From Pterois miles (taxonomy: Eukaryota; Chordata; Actinopteri; Perciformes; Scorpaenidae), in contig CAMQGK010000038.1 of assembly GCA_947000775.1 (NCBI GenBank), positions 930,001 through 994,000 of the forward strand: a stretch of 64,000 nt of DNA, written 5' to 3'. The notes below the pieces were generated by a model. That model saw only the letters and a program-made list of their open reading frames with translations, ran no database searches and was not told the origin of the DNA. Below, one piece after another: positions 22,393 through 34,324 of this stretch (positions are counted from its first letter, which is position 1; each line of letters begins with the position of its first letter). The position numbers were made by a program, and so were the translations under genes.

Positions 22393-23713
22393 CACTTCCC
22401 TGGAGTCAACAAGCGATGAGCTGTTGAACTTCACGGCCCGCTCTGAACAGCTACGTAGCTATGCGCTCCAAAGGGCACTGGCACTCAAGCAACAATACCC
22501 AAGGAATGTAATATCATTTGTAGGTTCCTTGGCAAAACCGTGAGGCAGGCAGTCTGTCCACTCTGACTGGGCACGCCGTGAGCGAGTTGACTTGTGCCGC
22601 TGTGTTGACCTCACTGCTGCTTGTTGCCATGTTGTTGTTTTTTTCATGAATACAGCCGTGTAGTTAGCGAGCTACTGTATATATGAGGATGGAGTCCCCA
22701 TTCTTAATCCAGCCAACCAATAAGCCTGCTCTTGTTGGTCTGATTGTCTAAAACGGGGAACAGATTTAACAAGTACAATGCAAGAACTAATTGAATAGCT
22801 GAAAACATTGTAAACATGCAGGTATTCTTAGGTGTGAATCCAGGCTACACTACGTGATAGCCACCCTGGCTGACTGAAGAACAAAGAGACCCAAATGAAA
22901 TTTGGACCAAATAGTTGTGGCCATCTGCTAAAAAGCAACTCCTTGAAATGCTTTTCAGCTCTAGTGGTACAAAATTGTTGTTTGGTACATGGCTGTTGTT
23001 TCAGTGATGTTACATTGAATCTTCATTCATAGTCAGTAGTAGAAATGAATGGGCGATGACCTCCACTGTGTCTGTCTGTACTGATGCCATTAAAAACTTT
23101 TCACCTTTTTTGACCTTGAGTAGTATCACTGAGCAAGTATCGGGCTGGTAGTAATAAAAAATGACAATAGTTATTCATTGGAGTCCTTTTATCACATGCC
23201 TAAATCGTAACAACAATGTACGTGAAAATATTATTGATAATGAAAATAACGGCAGAATTTCTGTACATTATGCCCTGGCGAGCACAGATGAGACAAGGCC
23301 TACATAGTTAGCCCTGTTCGGGCGGACAAGGATGCTAATTTATTTATTTATTTTCTTACGCTAGCCAACCCATATTAACTTATCAACAACCATTAACAGA
23401 CGAGATCAAATTATACTAATATTTGGAATGGATGAAAGTCTGTGACCCATTAAAAATAAAAGTGAACATATTTAAAATATAAAAAGAATACCACTCATGT
23501 GGAACGCAGAGACAGTGGCCAGCCTCGAGAAGCACGTCTGATTCACGGTTCCCATTCGAGTAAAAAATGGTGCCAGTCCTGGAAGATGGTTGGGCACAAA
23601 ACCAAACTGGTCGAGGCAGATGGCTGCCCACCCAGAGCCTGGTTCTGCCCAAGGCCTCTGCCCACTGATGGGTTAGTTCTTCCCTGCCATTGTAGCATAA
23701 CAATTCATGCTCA
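22393..23713. other. No gene recognised
   Basis: 22392-22543 contains a clean open frame (ELLNFTARSEQLRSYALQRA then LALKQQYPRN) following a polypyrimidine tract, but the tract is the LINE tail's own microsatellite and I cannot match the peptide to a family. The rest is unremarkable. 22860-23200 and 23500-23660 show no repeat partner here. Confidence 0.35.
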
Positions 23714-24722
23714 TAAGATAAGATAAGATATTCCTTTATTTGTCCCACAGTGGAGAAATTTCCATGTTACAGCAGCAAAAGTGGATAGTGCAGTAAAAAA
23801 AAAAAAGAAGCATAGGTTTTAAAAGAGTATTAATGCAAATAAATTAAACGATATATACATAAAAGAGAAGTAGAGCTAAGAATATGTCCAGCATATTAAA
23901 AAAAATGTATATAATTGTCCAGTTGCTATAATTGCACAGATGATATGATTGCACATATGTGTTGTTATTGCACTTGTGTCCGGAGAGTTTGTTGTGAATG
24001 TGACTGTGATTGTGGTCTACTGGGAGCAGTGCTGGTTGTGGAGTCTAACAGCTGCAGGCAGGAAGGACCTTCTGTAACGCTCCTTCGTACACTTAGGGTG
24101 TAGCAGCCTGTCACTGAAGGAGCTCTCCAGAGCTCTGATGGTTTCTCTCATGGGGTGGGAGTCCTTCTCCATCATGGATGACAGCTTAGCCATCGTCCTC
24201 CTCTCTCCCACCACCTGCACTGTGTCCAGAGAGCATCCCAGGACAGAGCTGGCCCTTTTGATGATCTTATCCAGCCTCTTCCTGTCTGCAGCTGTGATGC
24301 TGCTGCCCCAGCAAACCACTCCATAAAATATGGCTGATGCCACCACGGTGTCATAAAATGTTTTCAGAAGTGTCCCCTGCACTCCAAAAGACCTCAGTCT
24401 CCTGAGCAGATACAGTCTGCTCTGGCCTTTTTTATGGAGTGCAGAGGAATTTGTTGTCCACTCCAGTTTATTGTTCAGGTGAACACCCAGGTATTTATAA
24501 GATGTCACGATCTCAATGTCTGATCCCTGGATGTTCACCGGTGTTGGAGGGGGATGAGTTTGCCTGCGGAAATCCACCACCAGCTCTTTAGTTTTCCCCA
24601 CGTTGATCTGGAGGTGGTTCCGCAGGCACCAGTCCACGAAGTCCTGGGAAAGTTCTCTGTACTCCCCATCGTCCCCATCAGTGATGAGGCCGGCGATAAC
24701 TGTGTCAGCTGTGTCACCTCAC
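23714..24722 (-). mobile_element. 5'-truncated jockey-superfamily LINE (Rex1/CR1/L2 group)
   Basis: Read on the minus strand: the last third of a reverse transcriptase, a stop, about 290 bp of 3' UTR, then the tail TCTCCACTGTGGGACAAATA, AAGGAATATC and three AAGAT-type pentamers (23714-23730). It is cut at about 24722, immediately upstream of the RT catalytic Asp-Asp region. 5' truncation is the normal outcome of target-primed reverse transcription. Beyond 24725 the sequence changes to the array-family element (24755-24915). Assignment to Rex1 rather than CR1 or L2 is from the tail and protein style, not from a tree. Confidence 0.8.
24017..24718 (-). pseudogene. LINE reverse transcriptase, C-terminal fragment
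   Basis: The reverse transcriptase of a non-LTR element copies its own RNA into DNA at a nicked target; only the C-terminal part remains. Visible in order: a decayed catalytic box and following strand (ADTVIAGLITDGDDGEYREL), then VDWCLRNHLQINVGKTKELV (finger/palm C-terminal region; the family's NxxKTxE motif), VVDFRR, SYKYLGVHLNNKLEW (thumb start; the KYLG motif is diagnostic of non-LTR RT), KKGQSRLYLLRRLRSFGV, and the conserved C-terminus RLLHPKCTKERYRRSFLPAA. An in-frame TGA lies just before the catalytic box, about where the element is truncated. From 24637 down to the stop at 24017 there are no stops over 206 codons, so the copy is not very old. No start codon of its own is expected (the frame can only begin at GTG). 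It is non-functional: the N-terminal endonuclease and most of the RT are absent. Confidence 0.85.
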
Positions 24723-24754
24723 AGCAAGAAGCAGTTACAGATAACGGACGGCTG

Positions 24755-24915
24755 GATGAAGTTAAAATAAATACAGTATGTAAACAAGGTAACAGAAATA
24801 TGGAAAACACGTCACTAACGTAACTTTAAAATAACTCAACAACACCCTGCGAACACCCGTCTGAAAAACTGATCTCCTGTGAGATCCAGTGTTTGCTGGA
24901 CCCATCCAAAGTCTG
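24755..24915 (+). mobile_element. Fragment of the array-family dispersed element (copy 4)
   Basis: ACGTCACTAACGTAACTT followed by TAAAATAACTCAACAACACC, and GTGTTTGCTGGACCCATCC, parallel 63005-63110 (CATCACTAATGTAACTTCC, AGTCAACAACAGTC, GTGTTTGTTGAACCCGCCC). No array units are present. It abuts the LINE, which may have landed at or beside it. Confidence 0.5.
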
Positions 24916-25696
24916 TCTGGCATTTTATGCTATGCCACTATCTCTGAATGGAGCATATTCATATGGATGCATTTGCATCGCAGTCAGTAAAGGCTACATG
25001 GTGGACACATGACACGCCAAAAGCAACCAAGGCCTTGTTATTGCACGCAATTTGACCTACAAGTTACTGTGTCATTCATACACCATTTGGTGAGAGCAGG
25101 TAGTATTTGTCATGTCAGACCTGCATGGTTTCAGGAGGACTGTACTAAATAGTTTGAAGCTTCATACATAACACTGACATTTGTTGTAGCAAAAATAAGA
25201 TGAGAGGCGATTTGGGAAAGGGTCAGCCTGGCAGGATGCAATTTATTCCTGCAATCATACATACAAGACAAAAAGATTGAAAGTTAACAGCCAACATCCT
25301 TTCTTTTATATTCACCAGTAAAAAACCCTGATGTCACTTTCCACCAATCAGGTTCTATCTGGATACGCCACAACAGGATACATCTGCTTATCCAACCCCT
25401 GTACTTGCCAGTGTCCCATGACCACCCTGTTCCTCTGTGTGAGGGACTCTCGGGATTCTTAGCCAGGTCAGTTTAGCCTATTCTCGTAAGCACTTCAGCA
25501 ATTCAAATTCAAATTGTTGGCAGGTCACACCATACAAATGCTGAGTGTTTTTTTTCTTCTTTATCAGACTGGATTCCGGTCCGTTGGAGACCAGTATGAC
25601 TTCCCACAAGTTGTTGGGAAGTATTGTGCAAACATAAATTCAAACTTCACTTGTAGGGGCTCCAATGCAGCTCTCTTTCACTAGCTGATACCTATG

Positions 25697-25698
<2 letters not shown>
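24916..25698. other. Unrecognised stretch
   Basis: No open frame with a motif, no repeat partner and no simple sequence before the (AT)n array begins. Confidence 0.4.

Positions 25699-25758
<60 letters not shown>
25699..25758. repeat. (AT)30 microsatellite
   Basis: 60 bp of uninterrupted AT; self-complementary, so able to extrude as a cruciform. Confidence 0.97.
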
Positions 25759-25763
<5 letters not shown>

Positions 25764-25837
25764 GCCACTTGATCCAGCCTCCCAGACACAGCAAGTTCAG
25801 ACACTTAATGGCCTTGTATGAGGGGATAAATCCATGG

Positions 25838-25838
<1 letters not shown>

Positions 25839-25921
<83 letters not shown>

Positions 25922-25957
25922 GCGTGTGCGTGCGTGTGTGCGTGTGTGTGTGTGTGC
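25839..25957. repeat. (TG)n microsatellite, long
   Basis: Pure TG from 25839 to about 25916, then TG with regular CG interruptions (TGCGTGTGCGTGCGTG) to about 25957. Only 80 bp separates it from the (AT)30 array. Confidence 0.97.
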
Positions 25958-27639
25958 ATGTAGGGGGAGTTCATAGCCTTTTGTCGCAGAGGAATGAAGA
26001 GTCAATGCGGTCAGGGAACATCGAACCGTTTGCCCTGCAGATTGCCTTGTTAAGCAGCACTTGTCTACCTGTCAAAGTCCCTCCAGACCTTTTATCTGTC
26101 TTATCCAATAATATCAGCCACTAGTAGAACAGTGTATTAAGAGAACAGTCGCCTCTGAACATCAAAGTGCCTTGCTCTGTTTTTTGGGAAGATGCCACGT
26201 CACTTAAGAGCCCCAGGTGGCATCGGTTGCATTTTTGCTTCTTCTTTTTTTATTCCTCATGTTGTTTGAAGAGCACTCATTTGGTCCCACAGCATTTTGC
26301 ATCTATTGTCTGATTGCTATTTAACGCTGGCCTTGTCTCACGGATTGCTTTCCTTCTACTATGAGATATCTTGTGTGAAGAGCAATCAGAGGAGACAGCC
26401 TCCGCTGTCTCACTGAAGCTCCATTCTCCAAAGCAAGGCATTTTCTTTGGCCCTGTTTTTTTTTTTTTTTTTTTTTTACTTTCTTCTTCCAACTAGTCAC
26501 ATCAGTTAAATTTACATATTCCACATGTGATGCGGAGCAGCTCTCTGAAGTGTAGGTGGTGTGTTTGTATTATGTACCTGAATGTGTGATATCCAGTTCC
26601 TCTAAATATACTGCCAAAGCCACTGCCCAGCATCTCTAGAAAGATGAGCTCGATATAATATGATAAGCAACAGACAGGCAAGATAAAATGATAAAAAAAA
26701 AGCCCTCTCTTTATTACAGACATTGACTTGTTGGTCTCTTGCCGCCATATGATCTAACTAATGTGCGTCTGTTTGAAGTGAGATCTAATTAAATGATCTC
26801 TTTCTCCACTGTTTTTGTCTGCATTTTAAATTACTTTTCTCAACACAACCCTGCTATCTTCTTCATCTTTAATTTCTTAATTTGGGGTCACTCATCTTTT
26901 CTGGAGTGTATTCCACTTGTAAAATTTTCATTTGAGGAGATAATAATGTGTCTATCCGAGAGTACAAGCCTTTGATTTAGACATGTCGTAGCTACATGTC
27001 ATGTCATTGTTTTTTTTAGTTTTCTGAAGAGTCAAAATGCTGTGTAGCATAGAGATTTCATGTTTCTGTCCAGAATCATTTGTTTACAAGGTGCCATGTC
27101 ATTTTCCAATGCAACCAAACAGACGGGAGCCGCCGAAGAAGAGACGGTATTCTGCATGTTCTTGTGAAAACGCTTCAGACAGCAAGTGACGTCTGAACAG
27201 TTGTTACCCTTCACAATGCATCTGCCAACAAGAACGAATTGTTTTTCAGGAGCCTTCTAGATAGAAAACACACCAGTTTTCACAACGTATGTAGCACAGC
27301 TTGTTATTCAGCTTCCGTTAGAGCGCAATCAGTGAAAAACAGCCTTATTCTAGCTGAAAAAAAATGTTTTTGCACAACAGCTGTCCATGGCCGAAGCAGC
27401 TGGCACCTTTTTGATCTTTCTGCCACAATCCTGATTTGCTTTCCTCTGCTGTGCAGCGAGGTGACCATTAACTTTGTGTATTTGCCATGGACTGCCAGCA
27501 GCACCACCTCACTTAATGGCTAAACGCTCTGCACAAGGATATATTTATATGATTTGGCCCTATCCTCGTGTTAATTTCACCACATTCATAGTGATGTGTT
27601 CTGTTTTGCTCTTCATAAAAAATCTTAAAACCTTAAACC
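25958..27639. other. No gene recognised
   Basis: A run of about T19 ends near 26476. Open frames at 26277-26524 (minus) are lysine runs read through it. The 94-codon frame at 27239-27523 has no motif. 26480-26800 is non-repetitive and could hold conserved non-coding DNA, but nothing in it is decisive. Confidence 0.35.
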
Positions 27640-27790
27640 TTTTATTACTTTTGTCATATACATGTACATACAGGTACATAGGTGAAATTTGACCTCTGCA
27701 TTTAACCTGTTCTATGTATTTTAGGAGCTGTGGGCTGCTGTGAAGTGCCCCGGGAATGCTGTACCCACTGAGCTACAGCGCCCTTTCAGA
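27640..27790 (+). mobile_element. Probable dispersed-repeat fragment
   Basis: GGTGAAATTTGACCTCTGCA, TTTAACCTGTTCTATG and the ending CCCACTGAGCTACAGCGCCC have the form of a common teleost repeat that ends in a tRNA-like or gene-end phrase. There is no second copy in this window, so the call rests on general familiarity. Confidence 0.35.
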
Positions 27791-27924
27791 GCAGTAGCAC
27801 TCCATGAGATGGACGTCAAACCTGTGCAGCTGCTTCTTTTTTATATTTGTTTGTCTGTTGGATCATTAGTTAATTTTCTATGAATCATTTGTGTCCCTAA
27901 ACATGCTGCTGGCTGCCGTGTCCA

Positions 27925-28225
27925 TATGTCGTCAGATGAACGTTATTCTCAGGATTGCCTACAGGGAATGTCTTCAGTTTTGGCACAAACGTCCACTTAG
28001 ACTGAAGGATGAGCTGACTGACAATTTTATGGTCAAAGGTCAAAGGTGATGTTCACTGACCTCACAAAACACATTTTTTTGCTATAACTCAAGAATTCAT
28101 ATGCTAATTATGGCAATTTCACACAAATGTCAAACAGGATAAAATGATGCAGCAGTGACATGGGTGTAAATTGCAATTTGGCTGCTTGGTGGAGGCATAC
28201 AACTACAAAGCAGTAATTCTAGTCC
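27925..28225 (+). mobile_element. Probable dispersed repeat with duplicated GGTCAAAGGTCAAAGGT phrase
   Basis: Contains GGCACAAACGTCCACTTAGA, GGTCAAAGGTCAAAGGTGAT and CTATAACTCAAGAATTCATA, a word order I associate with a widespread fish repeat. The direct AGGTCA-type motif could also bind nuclear receptors (DR1-like GGTCAAAGGTCA), but in this context it is more likely just repeat sequence. No second copy in the window. Confidence 0.4.
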
Positions 28226-28439
28226 ATTATTAGGTGCTTCATGATTTCATGTTTTTTATTTTCTATATTCACTATGTTCTACCCCTCTTTGTATTTTGAA
28301 AAAATACTGTCCTATGTTGAGTAATGTTTACTCTGATGAAGGTCTGACAAACCAAATGCTTAGTATTAAAGAATCTAGTGAAATCGGCAGGACAACGTTT
28401 GTCTGTGCTTTCCAAAACTGTTACAAATCACTGCTGGAA

Positions 28440-28760
28440 AATTAACCAGCCTCTTGATGTGGCTACGCTATGGTTAAGGTTTGGTTAGGTTTGAGCAAAG
28501 AAAGTACTTGGTTGAGGTTAGGAAAGGATTGTGATTTTGGTTAAGCTAACCACTCTATTAAGGTTCGAGGACCGAGGACTTTGTCAACATGGTAGCAGTA
28601 TGTGGTTAGGGCGAGGGAATGATCATGATCATGGTTTAAATAAACCAGTGTTACAGATAACTGGAAAAGCACAACGGCGTCCTGCGTTAAATCCAGTATT
28701 TTGGATCCGTCCATCCCCTCTATCTCTTCCGTTCAGGGACTGTGTCACTGTAATAATGTC
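28440..28760 (+). mobile_element. Array-family dispersed element (copy 5)
   Basis: TGGTTAGGTTTGAGCAAAGA, AAGTACTTGGTTGAGGTTAG and GGAAAGGATTGTGATTTTGG are decayed array units. Then TTACAGATAACTGGAAAAGC and AATCCAGTATTTTGGATCCG parallel 24735-24900. No reading frame. Confidence 0.5.
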
Positions 28761-29258
28761 ACCTGACTCTGTCTTTTGCTCCTGATGAAAAAGAGCCATA
28801 ATTACTTCAACAGATATTTGCCTCTTGACTATGAATAGATGTTTTGAGTCTCAAACCTTTACATGTATTCCCCACACCACATCTGCATTGTAAAACATAA
28901 AACACTGAAAATGTCCGAAGCTAGAAATTCACTGAATACAATCGATACTCGCCCCTGACTTCACACATAAAGGTAACAAGGGCTACTGAGTAGTCCTCTG
29001 AGGCTTTGCAGGAGCTTTATCAAGTCTGGGAAAGTAACCCTGATGATGTCATCATAATAAACTTGGCTTTAGCTTGGAGACTTAGAGGCTTTTTGGAATT
29101 TAGAGGATGAGCATATCCAGCTATCGGGGAGGATGTGAGGAAAGGACGCTCTTGGTTGCAATATGGGAAAAGTAAGTCCACTGTTTTTAGTTAAGTAGCC
29201 GTTAGTCCTACAACTTAATGGAAGTGCAATGTCTAATCACTGGACTGCTGTTTAATGT
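28761..29258. other. Unrecognised stretch
   Basis: Nothing that I can support. Confidence 0.4.
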
Positions 29259-29520
29259 TAAAGGAAAAGTTCAACTTTTGGAAAATACTTTTATTTGCTT
29301 TGTGTTGCTGAGAGTTTATGATGATGATGAGTGGTTAATAATAAGCTTAATAATAATATTAACCTTAATGAATAGGTTAATAATAAGCTTAGTGTAAAGA
29401 CTGAGAGCAGGGAGAAACAGCTAGCCTGGCACCTGTTAAGGTAAAAATGCATCCATGTCCCAGCATCCCTAATATAACATGTTATATCTTGTTGGTTTAA
29501 TTTGAACAAAAACAAAAGTG
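29259..29520 (+). mobile_element. Half of the fold-back element family seen at 4440-4810
   Basis: AAAGGAAAAGTTCAACTTTT at the left edge, then AGTGTAAAGACTGAGAGCAG, GGGAGAAACAGCTAGCCTGG and CATGTTATATCTTGTTGG. GTAAAGACTG...AGCTAGC corresponds to the CCAGTCTTTA and TAGCTAACTG words of the 4440-4810 copy. A run of TTAATAATAAGC repeats interrupts the left arm. The right arm is missing. Confidence 0.5.
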
Positions 29521-32500
29521 CTTTTTTTCCAGCAGCCCAAAAATCAAAGAATAAAGACATTTCCCTCACAAATTAGTGATATTTGCTTTTTAATATACAA
29601 GGGGCATGTAATGTTTTATATTTTTGGTGAATATAATCAAATCAGTCTTATTTCCATATATGTATTTTGTATATATAGTTCCCTTTTTACCTTATTTTGA
29701 AAACCAGATGTAGTCACGTGTATTTTTCCCTCCACCATATATATATATTGAATATTTATTAATTTATTGACCCTCCACTATTTTCTGCTTTCTCATCTGG
29801 GCTCGGCTGACTACGGTTTCTTTTGATTGATGGATATTGAACAGATATAACGCCACGTTACTCAGACTACGTAATAAAAGTAGTAACTTCCTTCTACTCT
29901 TTTTTCCCACCACTATTAGTTTGTAGTAACTAAGTCGATTTGTTGCCTAATCCTAAATAAGTGGTTTTCTTGCCTTCTTACGCCCTGCTGGTACTGCATG
30001 TTGATACAGGCGAGTAATATTCACATTCCTGCGAGGCAAAACATGACACTGACATGCTGTCCTGAGGTGGACAGGTGGGTCTGTTACACGCTGTGGAGTG
30101 ATATCGTGTTATGAGATGACATAACAAAAACAGCACTCGGTCTTCAATCATCTTTCCTGAGGGCCACAAGATGTGGGATGTCTGGTAATATTAAACTTTA
30201 ACAGGATCATCGTCATCTCAGTGGGGAAGTGAGATTTTTAATTTTGATTCAATCTAAAAGCTACTTTTGGAGACATATGAACTTTGCTCGTATGATGGAA
30301 TTATTGAAAAATGTTCCCTGAGGCATCATTGTCTGTTATCTGTTGCTGCGAGCCAAACTGTGAATGGCACCACAAGGCCGTGTTAAAATGTTAAAATTGC
30401 TTTTGCTTTAGCTCCTCTTGTGGTCCCTCCATTGTGCAGAATAATTAGAGGCTTTTTAAATGTCATAGAGCCGTCAGCATGACGCCGTAATTAAAAAAGA
30501 AAAACCTTTATGAGTGTCATAATGAATTGTCTAAGTCGTTATCATCATCTATAAACAGGCCCTGTTCCTTTACTGACTGTGTGTGCCTGAACATGCTGTC
30601 ATTTATGTAATGAATCACATTGGACTGTCTGTCCTAGGGTAAAGTATAATGAAGGTTTGATACATGACATTATGAATATTTGGTGTCATGTTTTTGGTTC
30701 CTGTCATCCCCCATAGTTTCATTCACTGGAGAGCTAATGTATGTTACAGCCTCTGTGAAATTTATCAATTATAGCTGAACTTTAGGTGGGAGTCAACCTG
30801 TATCTGGGTTACCTCCATATTAAGTCATAGTCCAGAGACCATGGTCCACAGAGTACACCACTAGTTGCCATGGTTGCATGAAATAGAAGTACATGCTGAA
30901 CAGATTGCTGAGAAGCTGAGATTTCAGAAGAGAAGTCATGAGCATCACCTGCTAACCTATTCATTCCCCAGTGGTTAAAGGGCTGTGGATTAATACAGAA
31001 TCTGAATCCAGATGATCATTAGCACAGCTTGGCCACTCTGTGGCCATGATGCAATATCCAGCCTGGACAAGCCCCCTGAGGGACAGGTGGGTGTATTTGA
31101 GATGATCTGCTGCTGTGGTGCAGGAGGGAGTACTACACCCATCTGCCCACAGAGCAGTGCTGCACCTGTTACAAGTACAGATGCATGAGCTACTTTTTTT
31201 TCAGTTCTGATCCAACACCTGAATTTGGATCGGGAGAGACTTCAGAGACCAGATCCAAAACACTCTGGAGCGCACAGATTTAAAGCAGTCAACTTTATCA
31301 GAAGACTAACGTTTCAACACCAACTGCGTCTTCATCAGCATCAAACCGATCTGAGACCGATCGTTCTCTTAAAATAACCTCCCATGATTGGGAAGAGATT
31401 CAGCATCGGCTGGGAAAAGGGTACAACAGGTTGCATGTGAGCAAGGTAAATAATCATATATCATATTATCATAAAAAGAGAGAAGTAAATAAATAAATAC
31501 CTGTTTGTGACTTTTCATCAGTGACAACATCCATGTACATGTATCAGAAATTTAGTGAGAATAATAATAATAAAAATAAATAACTTGTATCACAGTGATA
31601 AAGGTAAAGATATCCAAACATCAAAAACATCTTTAATATCTTAAATACCTCGCCCTAATGAGGGTTACATAGAGATTTTTAATAGATTAAAAAAGACATT
31701 AATAAGGGGATATAAAGAATCCCTACCATGTGATGATATCATCTCCTATTGAATAAATGACATTAGTAAATAGCCTGTGCCTGTAAATAACGAGTAAGAC
31801 GTGGTTTAGGCTATAAAAAACATGTCAGGCTTAGTTCAACAGTGTTGAGTTCACTGATCCAGAAAGCTTTTCTAAGGAAAAATTTAATAATAATATTTAA
31901 AGAGTGGGTTGAATATGAAGGAGAAGAAGAAGAAAAAGCAATCTCAAAAAAAAAATGAATGTCATAAAACCAATGGGTGCAAGGGGGTTTTGGCCTGGGA
32001 CGTCTCTCCTATTGCAAAATTATCCTATTCTGTGAGCACCGGACTGACATACTATTCCTCGTGAAACGGTGAAGTGCACCTTTCTTCTCACTGAATTTGA
32101 ATATTTGCAAATTCTGATGTACTGTAATTCTGATATCAGAGCTCTTTATTTGCAAATGATTTACAATGCATTGCAATTTTACATGAAATGTAAATGCATT
32201 CCACATTAATTTATCTGACCTGTAGGTAAGTAGGCTTTGTATACAGGCAGGCGTAGAAGTGCAAATTGCTACAGCAACGTCGATTATGTTTTGAAACTTG
32301 AACTGTGCACAGTCATTATCAACTACTTGTAGGTGTCTATACATGAGTTCAAAAGTCATTTGAGAATTCCAAAGCAAATTGATAGCTCCTTCAGGAGGTT
32401 TTCAAAGTGAGTGTGTAGAGAACGAAACGTCAATCAGAATAACGCAGTCAATGTGCGTGACTGCTTCTTAAATCGGTTTTGTTATGAAGTAGTATGTGTT

Positions 32501-34324
32501 GTGACCAGATGTTTTTATTCGCACAAAAACATTTTGATCAAGGAATAGAAGGCAAGGCCATCGGTTTGTTTGTGTCTGACGTTGAATACAGGAAGTGGTG
32601 AGAGGTTGCTATGGTTACCATCCATAGATTAAAATCAAATGGAAGAGCGACAGGTATATGACAAGCGATATTACTGATACCCACTCGAACAGCCTAAATG
32701 TTGAATGGTTTATCCAGAGCATCGCAAATGACTCATTTAAAGAGCTGAACGACCGTCACTGTGATAAAACAAACAGGCAGAACGGCCGTGGTTGCCGGAT
32801 GAAAGCCGGAAAGTCGCCCGATAATGATACCGGATCGGATTGGCCCCATCTGGAGGTAGAAGTGCCATGAGCAAATAGGACTGTTCTTCCTGCTCTCTTT
32901 GCTGCAATTTATTGAGAAAAACAATGTTCACATTATATTAATTAAGGTGTAGAAATCAGCTTATCCTGATAAGGTAGGATAAGCTGATAAGCGAAACGGT
33001 CGGTGTTCAGCAATCCTCTCAAGAACTCCTTGAACTTCAAGGAGGAGGCTGCAGTGCTCGGTTGTATGCTCGTTGACTAAACTGCATTGCTGCTTACCTT
33101 TCAGCTGAGAGGGTGGGTGATTTATACGACCTCTCCACCTAGCTAAGGTGTATGCTAATTGGAGGGGGACACTGTAGGATCATATTTTTGGAGTTCTAAC
33201 CAGGTTTGGATTGACAGTCATTATGGTTGAGTTCATGCAGAGAGAGCATGTTGTTGTCTGCCCTTTGCGACATGCTTCAGTGTGACTGGTACATGTCTGC
33301 ATTTAATAATCACACAACCAAAACTAGATACAGAAAGGGTTGAGAACAGCCTTCATCCATTCATGTATAGTTCATGTGATTGTTTTTTTTTTTTGGAGGG
33401 GGGGTGCATGGTATTGACTGATGCAGACTTAATTACATAGGTATCAGCCAGGCATGACCAATCCACATCCACAGTTTAGAGATTCCACATTAATGTCATT
33501 CTGAGTTCACTCATAAAGTAATAGTGGGCTACCGAGTCAGCTTTAAGCACCACAGCATTTCCTGGCATCATTACATGAAAAAAGTCCCATGCTGTGTGTT
33601 TTATAGATTTTAAATTTGATTTTAGTTTGGCATAAACCCTGAGTTGAGGTCTTGAAATCATTATCAGGAAGGAAAAAAATGAAATAGGTGAACCCTTAAA
33701 TTATGTAGTGCGTGAATCGGTAAAAACTATGACATGTCAACTCTATAGAGCCCAGACAGTGGGCTCATGCGGTGCTCGTAGAACTACTGTTACAAAGCAG
33801 AACTATGAGGTTCCTGGTGCTTGCAGGACATTTTTTGCATTTATTACACCTATTGAGTACAGGACAGACAGGAGCGGTACAGGGTAATGAATGGCATGCA
33901 GTGAACCCTCCAGGGTGGAAGTGAATACAGTACATGCACGACCACTTTGACACCACAGTGGATTTCCATTTTTCATGTTATGTTTTAATAAGGGGATACT
34001 CCTTACACTCCACAGCCTTTCCCTTTTAGTTATTTTTTTCTCAAATTTATAGCGTGCATCTCAGCCTGATCTGATCTCTCTGACAGACTGGCAATGGTTT
34101 TATTTACAGACCTGTAAAATGAAGTGTTACCAAAAAGAACCACAATAAATCGTACCATCAAATTGCAATACTTGTAAAATCACAAAACTTGAAAATCACA
34201 ATACATAACAAATCGGACCCAAGTATCATGATAGTATTGAACTGGGGGATAGCCGTATCGTCCCAGCCGTAGGAATTACCCCATGATAGAATTAACAAAT
34301 ATATTGATAGATTGATTCTGATCT
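29521..34324. other. Long stretch with no gene
   Basis: 30340-30640 is non-repetitive, moderately GC and TAAT/ATTA-containing, and could be a conserved non-coding block. 31230-31375 (AGAAGACTAACGTTTCAACA, CGTCTTCATCAGCATCAAA) reads like a MITE or SINE edge, but there is no partner here. 32955-32988 is a strong short hairpin (listed). The 122-codon frame at 32009-32377 (minus) and the 70-codon frame at 32658-32870 have no motif. The rest shows nothing. Confidence 0.35.
32955..32988. repeat. Perfect 13-bp-arm hairpin
   Basis: ATCAGCTTATCCT (32955-32967) and AGGATAAGCTGAT (32976-32988) are exact reverse complements around an 8-nt loop. It sits in DNA with slightly raised GC (32740-33060). No poly-T follows in a way that would suggest a terminator. 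Confidence 0.85.

Noticed and set aside
26277..26524. Minus-strand frames with Lys runs
   Set aside because: Read through the T19 run near 26459-26476.
32009..32377. 122-codon minus-strand open frame
   Set aside because: No motif recognised, AT-rich, with no supporting context; treated as chance.
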